Source of the DNA: Martinezella hainanensis | GTDB lineage: Bacteria > Pseudomonadota > Alphaproteobacteria > Rhizobiales > Rhizobiaceae | Direction of reading: 5' to 3' | Assembly: GCF_900094555.1 (NCBI RefSeq) | Contig: NZ_FMAC01000017.1 | Location: 38,901 to 102,900 of the forward strand | Length of the DNA: 64,000 bases | Shown: positions 59,134 through 64,000 of the stretch, in pieces | Layout of the letters: the number at the start of each line of letters is the position of its first letter | Position numbering within the stretch: the stretch's first letter is position 1 | The notes under the pieces: model-generated | Seen by the model: the letters and a program-made list of their open reading frames with translations, nothing else | Told to the model about the DNA's origin: nothing | Databases searched by the model: none | Position numbers and translations under genes: made by a program

Positions 59134-59817
59134 TCATCCGGGTCGGCGCCAGCAGCCGTTTTCACCCCGTTCGAGGATCGGTGTCGAAAACACCCCGACG
59201 ATCCTCTCGCTCCATCGCTTGCCGTTTTGATCGACACGATCCCGCCAGCGATCGGATTGCAGCATGGCCGCGCCGATCACGACAGGCTCGATATCGCAAG
59301 ACGTCAAAAGCGAAAGTCCGGCAACGATCGAGGCGCCACTGGAAATCACGTCATCGATGAGCGCCACGCGTTTTCCTTCCAGCAGGGGCAGCATGCGCGG
59401 GTCTATATAAAGACGCTTCTCCTGGTTCGGCGTCGTGATGGAGGAAAGCGCGACTGACAGCTCGTCGCGATACCAGAACTTGCGCGATGTTCCGAGCGGC
59501 ACATAGCGCGCATGGCCGTGCGCGCGGGCCACCGCTGCCGCCAACGTCAGGCCGAGGGTCGGCAAGCCGGCGACGACATCGATATCATAAGCTGCGATCT
59601 GTGTGGCCAGCGCCTCCGCCAGCGCGTCCTGCACGGCAAAGCTTGCCTGATTGACGATCAGCGATGCCAGCGCATGGTCGCCGTCGGTTAACACGCGGAT
59701 CGGCAGGCGCAGTTGGCGCCCATCCGGCAGTTCGGCCACATGGAAATCCGCGCGTTCCTCTATAGGATCGAAAGTGTCAGGCGCATGCAGCTCCTGCCAG
59801 AAGTCATGGGGTTGCAT
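59134..59817 (-). CDS. Phosphoribosyltransferase family protein
   Basis: 227 residues with a PRTase type I fold: the PRPP loop VALIDDVISSGASIVAG is complete, and VVAGLPTLGLTLAAAVARAHG is the flexible-hood region. It has a longer N-terminal part than a simple PyrE/Apt. The adjacency with purC, same strand and 122 bases apart, suggests a nucleotide-related role, possibly salvage; the base substrate is not known. Confidence 0.78.
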   Translation of the reverse strand: MQPHDFWQELHAPDTFDPIEERADFHVAELPDGRQLRLPIRVLTDGDHALASLIVNQASFAVQDALAEALATQIAAYDIDVVAGLPTLGLTLAAAVARAHGHARYVPLGTSRKFWYRDELSVALSSITTPNQEKRLYIDPRMLPLLEGKRVALIDDVISSGASIVAGLSLLTSCDIEPVVIGAAMLQSDRWRDRVDQNGKRWSERIVGVFSTPILERGENGCWRRPG

Positions 59818-59828
59818 GGCGGTCTGCC

Positions 59829-60629
59829 CTATCTGTTGATCTTCATTCCCGCGCGCCGGTTCAGCTCAAGGATTTCGGCTTCGCTCAAGGCGCGAACCGC
59901 CCCCTTGGGCAGATCTCCAAGCGCGATATCGCCGAAAGCGACGCGCACCAGTCGCAGGCATTCGATACCAAGCGCCTCCAGCATGCGTCGGATCTGACGG
60001 TTGCGACCCTCCTTGAGCTCTACCTCGATCCAGCTGTTGCGATCGCCGCTGCGCAGGAGGCGGGCGGAACTGGCGGTCAGCAGTTCGCCGTCGTCGATGA
60101 TGCCGCGCTCCATGCGCGCGAGCTGCTCGTGATTCATGATCTGGTCGACCTGGACATGATAGGTCTTGCCGACATGGCTGACCGGATCGAGCAAGGCCTG
60201 CGCCAGCACCGTATCATTGGTAAAGAGCAGCAACCCCTCGCTCGCCTTGTCCAGCCGCCCGACGGGAGCAAGGTGGCGGGCATCGATCTCCTTCAGGCAG
60301 TCATAGACCGTCGGACGTCCCTCGGGGTCGTCGCGGGTGGTTACCAGCCCGCGCGGCTTGTTCAGCATGAAATAGAGTTTCTTCTCGGCAGCGATCTCCG
60401 TGCCGTCGACCGCGAATTTCGAATGCTCCAGATCGACCCAGGTGGCGGGATCGGACACTTTGCGGCCGTCGACGCTCACGCGGCCGGCCGCAATCAGCGC
60501 CTCGGCCTGGGTGCGGGAGCAATAGCCGAGCTTGGAAAGCGCGCGCGGCAAGGTCACGCGCTTGCCTTCGGGCTCCTGCCTGCCTTTCGCCGCCCTGCCG
60601 GATCTTTGCGGTGATTGCCGTTGGCTCAC
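59829..60629 (-). CDS. rluB: 23S rRNA pseudouridine synthase, RluB/RsuA family
   Basis: 266 residues from GTG 60629. An N-terminal S4 RNA-binding domain (RALSKLGYCSRTQAEALIAAGRVSVDGRKV) precedes the RsuA-type catalytic domain with the catalytic Asp in VGRLDKASEGLLLFTND and the KTYHVQVDQ and EGRNRQIRRMLEALG motifs. It isomerises a U in 23S rRNA helix 89-93 by homology. An in-frame extension upstream lacks similarity. It is 11 bases after the phosphoribosyltransferase gene in reading direction. Confidence 0.9.
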   Translation of the reverse strand: MSQRQSPQRSGRAAKGRQEPEGKRVTLPRALSKLGYCSRTQAEALIAAGRVSVDGRKVSDPATWVDLEHSKFAVDGTEIAAEKKLYFMLNKPRGLVTTRDDPEGRPTVYDCLKEIDARHLAPVGRLDKASEGLLLFTNDTVLAQALLDPVSHVGKTYHVQVDQIMNHEQLARMERGIIDDGELLTASSARLLRSGDRNSWIEVELKEGRNRQIRRMLEALGIECLRLVRVAFGDIALGDLPKGAVRALSEAEILELNRRAGMKINR

Positions 60630-60903
60630 CCGTCTTGCCTCATGTGCCTGTTGTCGTGGCCCGGCATGGCAGCCGGTGGAGCACAATCCTTTCGCACGGC
60701 GACGAACCGGACGCAAATCGCTTTGTCGACGGGAAGGAGAGGCAAACAGGGCTCGCATTCGTGGTGCGAGCCCTGTCGCGGACCGGAGCGGGCGATGGGG
60801 TCGGGTAGACGGCAACGAGGTTGCCGCCATTCGCTCCGGAGGGATCGCGGTTGCAGGGAAACTGCACTGCTTCTTTTGCTGGGATTTTTCAAAAGAGGGG
60901 AAA

Positions 60904-60921
60904 TTTGTTACAGTTTGTAAC
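60904..60921 (+). promoter_or_regulatory. Tandem half-sites (TTTGTTAC/TTTGTAAC) before the response regulator
   Basis: TTTGTTAC (60904-60911) and TTTGTAAC (60914-60921) are direct repeats spaced one helical turn (10 bases) apart, 52 bases before the ATG. OmpR/PhoB-type regulators bind such tandem half-sites, so this is a likely autoregulatory operator. The remainder of the gap 60630-60973 shows no gene. Confidence 0.6.
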
Positions 60922-60973
60922 GCCGGCCGTTTCCCTGTTGCCAAAACCGCCTCTCGCCCCGCATGGAAGAGCC

Positions 60974-61693
60974 ATGGTTTCCGCATCGCTGCTTCTGGTC
61001 GAGGACGACCGCGAGATTAGGGCGCTCCTGGAGGAGTTCCTGAACCGTGAGGGTTTCTCCGTGCAGGCGGCCGATAGCGCCGCTGCGATGGATCGCATTC
61101 TCTCCAAGGGTTTTCCGGATCTGATCATTCTCGATCTGATGTTGCCGGGCGAGGATGGCCTGTCGGCATGCCGCCGCATCCGCGCCCGCAGCAAGGTGCC
61201 GATCCTCATGCTGACGGCGAAAACGGAAGATATAGATCGCATCCTCGGCCTCGAAATGGGAGCCGATGATTATCTCGGCAAGCCTTTCAATCCACGCGAA
61301 CTCCTGGCGCGCATCCGCGCCATCCTTCGCCGCTCCGGACCGGAACGGTCGGAAGATGTCAGTCCCCCGTCAAGGCGCAAGAGCTTCGCGGGGCTGACGG
61401 TCGATCTTGACGGCCGGGTGATTGAGATGGACGGAGAGCGCGTCGTGCACCTGACAACGGCCGAATTCGATCTGCTCGTCTGCTTTCTCGAAAGGCCGCG
61501 TCGCGTGCTCTCGCGTGAGCAATTGCTCGACTGGACGCGCGGCCGTGGCGCCGATCCTTTCGATCGCACCATCGATGTCACGGTCTCCCGCCTGCGCACC
61601 AAGCTCGGGCACTGCCTGCCGGATGGCGCCCATATCATCACCACAGTGCGCAATGCCGGCTATCTCCTCACAATGGACGTGAAGGATGTCTGA
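60974..61693 (+). CDS. OmpR/PhoB-family response regulator
   Basis: 239 residues from ATG 60974. The receiver domain has the acidic pocket (VEDD), the phospho-acceptor Asp54 in LIILDLMLPGEDG, the conserved Thr in LMLTAK and the Lys in YLGKPFNPREL. The C-terminal winged helix is of the Trans_reg_C type (LTTAEFDLLVCFLERPRRVLSREQLLDWTRGR, DVTVSRLRTKLG). It lies 3 bases before the histidine kinase gene, so the pair forms one operon. A tandem half-site operator is upstream. Confidence 0.94.
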   Translation: MVSASLLLVEDDREIRALLEEFLNREGFSVQAADSAAAMDRILSKGFPDLIILDLMLPGEDGLSACRRIRARSKVPILMLTAKTEDIDRILGLEMGADDYLGKPFNPRELLARIRAILRRSGPERSEDVSPPSRRKSFAGLTVDLDGRVIEMDGERVVHLTTAEFDLLVCFLERPRRVLSREQLLDWTRGRGADPFDRTIDVTVSRLRTKLGHCLPDGAHIITTVRNAGYLLTMDVKDV

Positions 61694-61696
61694 GCC

Positions 61697-63049
61697 ATGC
61701 TGAAACTCGGTCTCGTCGCCCGCATCATCATGATCGTCGCCGTGGCATTGTTCATCATTCAGCTTGCGGCTTTCGTCGCCGCACAGTTGAGGCCGAATAC
61801 CCCTTTCAATCCGGAGTTATCACCGGCCATGCAGGTCAAGACGGCGATCCGTCTTCTCGATGCCGTTCCCCCGGAAGTACAGCCGATCGCTGTTCGGGCG
61901 CTGAATGCCAATGGTCTGGCGATCCATCTGGCCGATCTGCCGGCTCCGGGCCGGAAAGAGGAGGCGTCCAATCTGACGCTAACCGACAAGCTGGCCCGCG
62001 AATTTGCGACAATCGCCTTGGGCAATCGCTATTTCAACATGCGCTCGCTCTCCGAAAAGCCACAGGGCTGGTTCTCCGTTGGTGCGCCGGACAGGATCAT
62101 GGAAGTGTCGATCGGCGTTGCGGGCGGCAAGATCGCCGTCTTCAACCTGCCTGACACGCCGACGGTGCGATTGAACGGCGTTCCTGTCGGCCTCATTGCC
62201 GGCATCCTCGGCATGTTGGTCGCCGTCATCGCCATTGCCGCCGTGGCGCGGGAAACCCGGCCCCTGACGCGCCTGTCGCGAACGGTCAACTCGATCGGCA
62301 ATGGCTTGCAGCCGGTTCGTATTCCCGAAAGAGGCGCTTGCGAGCTGCGCCTGCTGATCAAGGCGATCAACGCCATGCAATTGCGCATCGCTGCGCTCGT
62401 CAGCAACCGCACCCTTATTCTCGGGGCGATTTCGCACGATCTGAGAACCTATCTCACCCGTTTCCGCCTGCGCATGGAAATGATGCCGGAAACGCCGCAT
62501 CGCGAGCGGGCGATCGCTGATGTCGAGGCCATGCAGCGGCTGGTGGAGGATGCGCTCGGCTTCGCCCGCAGCACGGTCGTCTCGGACGGCAAGACCATTG
62601 TCGATCTCGATGCAGCTGTTCGAAGTCACCTCGCCGAGCGGCAGGACGGGCAGGGTCTCGTCGCCTTCGCGCCGATCGGGCAGCCGATCGGCGTGACGAT
62701 GACCGAGACCGCTCTGGTGCGGATACTCGACAATCTTATGGACAACGCGCTGCGCTACGGCGGTCAGGCCGATATCGTCGTCGAGCGGCGCGGTGATCAT
62801 GGTGCCATCGTCGTTGGTGATCGCGGACCGGGCATTCCCGCGGAGCGACGCAAAGAGGTTCTTGAACCCTTCGTGCGGCTGGAGGAATCGCGCAATCGCG
62901 ATCTCGGTGGCAGCGGCCTCGGCTTGGCGATCGTCCGCCAGATTCTCGATGCGCATGGTGGCGCACTCTGTCTGGAAGACCGTGAAGGCGGCGGCCTGAA
63001 TGCCGTTGTCCTGCTGCCATTGGCGATAATGGAAAGAAGAGCGGCCTGA
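61697..63049 (+). CDS. Membrane sensor histidine kinase
   Basis: 450 residues. Transmembrane helix 1 (about 8-30), a periplasmic sensor part (about 35-160), helix 2 (about 163-185), HAMP, then the H box with His247 in LGAISHDLRT, and the HATPase motifs LDNLMDNALRYG (N), VVGDRGPGIP (G1), GGSGLGLAIVRQI (G2). Phosphate goes from His247 to Asp54 of the upstream regulator. The stimulus is not known. The periplasmic loop is mostly hydrophilic without a known domain. Confidence 0.94.
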   Translation: MLKLGLVARIIMIVAVALFIIQLAAFVAAQLRPNTPFNPELSPAMQVKTAIRLLDAVPPEVQPIAVRALNANGLAIHLADLPAPGRKEEASNLTLTDKLAREFATIALGNRYFNMRSLSEKPQGWFSVGAPDRIMEVSIGVAGGKIAVFNLPDTPTVRLNGVPVGLIAGILGMLVAVIAIAAVARETRPLTRLSRTVNSIGNGLQPVRIPERGACELRLLIKAINAMQLRIAALVSNRTLILGAISHDLRTYLTRFRLRMEMMPETPHRERAIADVEAMQRLVEDALGFARSTVVSDGKTIVDLDAAVRSHLAERQDGQGLVAFAPIGQPIGVTMTETALVRILDNLMDNALRYGGQADIVVERRGDHGAIVVGDRGPGIPAERRKEVLEPFVRLEESRNRDLGGSGLGLAIVRQILDAHGGALCLEDREGGGLNAVVLLPLAIMERRAA

Positions 63050-63114
63050 AAATAGACATGGCTAACCGCCTATCGCGCCCGGGCGCGATAGGCGCGTTGT
63101 GCAAGGCCGCCTGC

Positions 63115-63321
63115 TCAATGGCAGGTCAGGAATCTTTGCAGCTCCTGCCGGCTCAATACGATGCCAGCAGCTGCTTTCTGCGGATCAGGATGCGTATAGG
63201 TAAAACTTGGCAGGTCGGGCAGATCCAATGCCTGGCGCATGCTCATGATACCGAGCGCGCGGCGGCCATTGGCGCTGTCGAAGCTGACTTCGATGATGCT
63301 TTCCGGTCTTGTTGTATGCAT
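63115..63321 (-). CDS. Small conserved-type hypothetical protein
   Basis: 68 residues from ATG 63321, preceded by a strong GGGAGGAAACA ribosome site on the minus strand. The sequence (ESIIEVSFDSANGRRALGIMSMRQALDLPDLPSFTYTHPDPQKAAAG) is neither hydrophobic nor strongly charged, and I do not recognise a domain. Convergent with the histidine kinase, whose stop lies 65 bases away; a hairpin at about 63071-63092 (GCGCCCG/CGGGCGC) may end both transcripts. Confidence 0.65.
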   Translation of the reverse strand: MHTTRPESIIEVSFDSANGRRALGIMSMRQALDLPDLPSFTYTHPDPQKAAAGIVLSRQELQRFLTCH

Positions 63322-63640
63322 TGTTTCCTCCCTTCCCTTTTTATCTGCCTCAAACCATAGCAGAAACCTTATGGAAAATCTTGGTTTTTCTGATGCTTGC
63401 GGCCAGTGGGTTTGGCCGCGAACCCAACAAGCCGCCCGGCAGCCTGGAAGGGATGTTCAGATGGATGAGCAGGACACATATGAAGGGGAAGCCGGTCGGA
63501 TTCTGCTGCTCGAGCAAAATTTGACCATCCGGACAATATTTTTGCGGCCTTTTGAGGCAAAACTTCCCTCGGTTCTTGTTTGATCCACAAATTACCTTTA
63601 TTTTTGAGGCGCTTAGAAAAATGTCAGAATTTTTACAGTT
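63322..63640. other. AT-rich gap before the rRNA promoter
   Basis: About 320 bases with only short open frames and no product I recognise. The AT content rises toward the promoter (63595-63640), as expected of an upstream element in a strong rRNA promoter. Confidence 0.5.
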
Positions 63641-63646
63641 GGAGTG

Positions 63647-63676
63647 TTGACTATGTCGGGTTGGGGGGTCTATAAG
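63647..63676 (+). promoter_or_regulatory. rRNA operon promoter
   Basis: TTGACT (63647-63652), an 18-base spacer and TATAAG (63671-63676), preceded by an AT-rich stretch at 63601-63636. The combination of a strong -35/-10 pair and the leader that follows, with its conserved GAAGAAAGAGAAACGTGGGCGGC stretch (split at the purine run), fits a rhizobial rrn promoter. Confidence 0.8.
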
Positions 63677-63682
63677 CCCGAT

Positions 63683-64000
63683 CACTGACGAGGGCGGCGG
63701 CGCTGCTGGCGACGAAGACCTTCGCTCTAGTGTTTCCTTGATTGGCTGCGATGCTGATTGGTGGTTCTGGGTTAGACCTGGGATTGAAGGAAGTTCTGTT
63801 TTTGACTGGTTTTTCTGGTCGGTTATTTGACAATTGAAGATGAGAAGAAAGAGAAACGTGGGCGGCGAAGCTTGCGGGACCTGAAGAGATTTGGGTCCTT
63901 GGAATAGACTTCGACGGTTACGTTTTGAACAAGAGAATACACCTCATTATGAGCGCAGTGATGCGCGGAATGATGGGTGTGAGTTCTCGTCGATTCAGAA
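63683..64000 (+). other. Leader of the rRNA operon (upstream of 16S)
   Basis: From the estimated start point to the right edge there is no gene. The stretch TTGACAATTGAAGATGAGAA then GAAAGAGAAACGTGGGCGGC is the leader/processing region seen before 16S rRNA in rhizobia. The mature 16S sequence (AGAGTTTGATCCTGGCTCAG) is not in the window, so the 16S gene itself should start just outside. Confidence 0.75.

Overview
The window reads as a chromosomal segment of a Rhizobiaceae alphaproteobacterium, most likely Rhizobium or a close relative. Evidence: an Irr-type Fur protein divergent from fabA-fabB-fabI, a rimP-nusA-ylxR-infB-rbfA-truB operon, small DUF1127 and DUF982 proteins, high-GC codon use, several families of Rhizobium-type intergenic palindromic repeats, and an rRNA-operon promoter and leader at the right edge. 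Almost all of it is core housekeeping sequence; no prophage, plasmid backbone, intact IS or CRISPR array was seen.

Layout. 0-4.4 kb: tail of an acidic FYDLN/TIGR02300 protein, tRNA-Ala(GGC), GIY-YIG protein, two membrane proteins (YoaK, YdcF), a secreted unknown, a TRIC channel and a DUF2262 protein. 4.4-7.7 kb: irr and the divergent fabA-fabB-fabI operon. 7.8-10.6 kb: HIT and GNAT enzymes, a DUF1287 protein and an RsmC-like methyltransferase. 10.8-22 kb, all minus strand: pnp, rpsO, a secreted alpha/beta hydrolase, truB, rbfA, infB, ylxR, nusA, rimP, i.e. transcription/translation and RNA decay. 22-31.4 kb: MltB-type transglycosylase, recR, LysE exporter, RBBP9-like hydrolase, Lrp regulator, ebfC-dnaX, SRP RNA, HIT, nudC and a YafY/WYL regulator. 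31.5-38 kb: DUF1127, two VOC proteins between repeats, pheA, kdsB, a membrane-anchored cytochrome c, patatin, AEC carrier. 38-46 kb: a candidate structured ncRNA, adenosine-kinase-like pfkB, CadD transporter, SH3 protein, D-2-hydroxyacid dehydrogenase, a MurA paralogue, GNAT-moeB and recF. 46-53 kb: an APH(3'')/StrA-like kinase, dnaJ, dnaK, penicillin-binding protein 1A. 53-58 kb: small stress-type proteins, a secreted SH3 Asp/Arg-rich protein, and an orphan NodT/TolC lipoprotein. 58-64 kb: purC, a phosphoribosyltransferase, rluB, an OmpR-family two-component system, a small conserved protein, and the rrn promoter with its leader; the 16S gene should begin just past the end.

Most interesting points. 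(1) A minus-strand RNA at about 38.1-38.29 kb with at least four hairpins plus an intrinsic terminator. (2) A streptomycin-phosphotransferase homologue between two diverged direct copies of the dnaJ terminator region. (3) A MurA paralogue with Asp in place of the fosfomycin-target Cys. (4) Two about 170-bp repeats with palindromic ends flanking a VOC gene. (5) A transglycosylase whose only plausible ATG lies inside a palindromic repeat. (6) OmpR-type tandem half-sites in front of the two-component operon. All family names are recognition from memory of motifs; no search was run.
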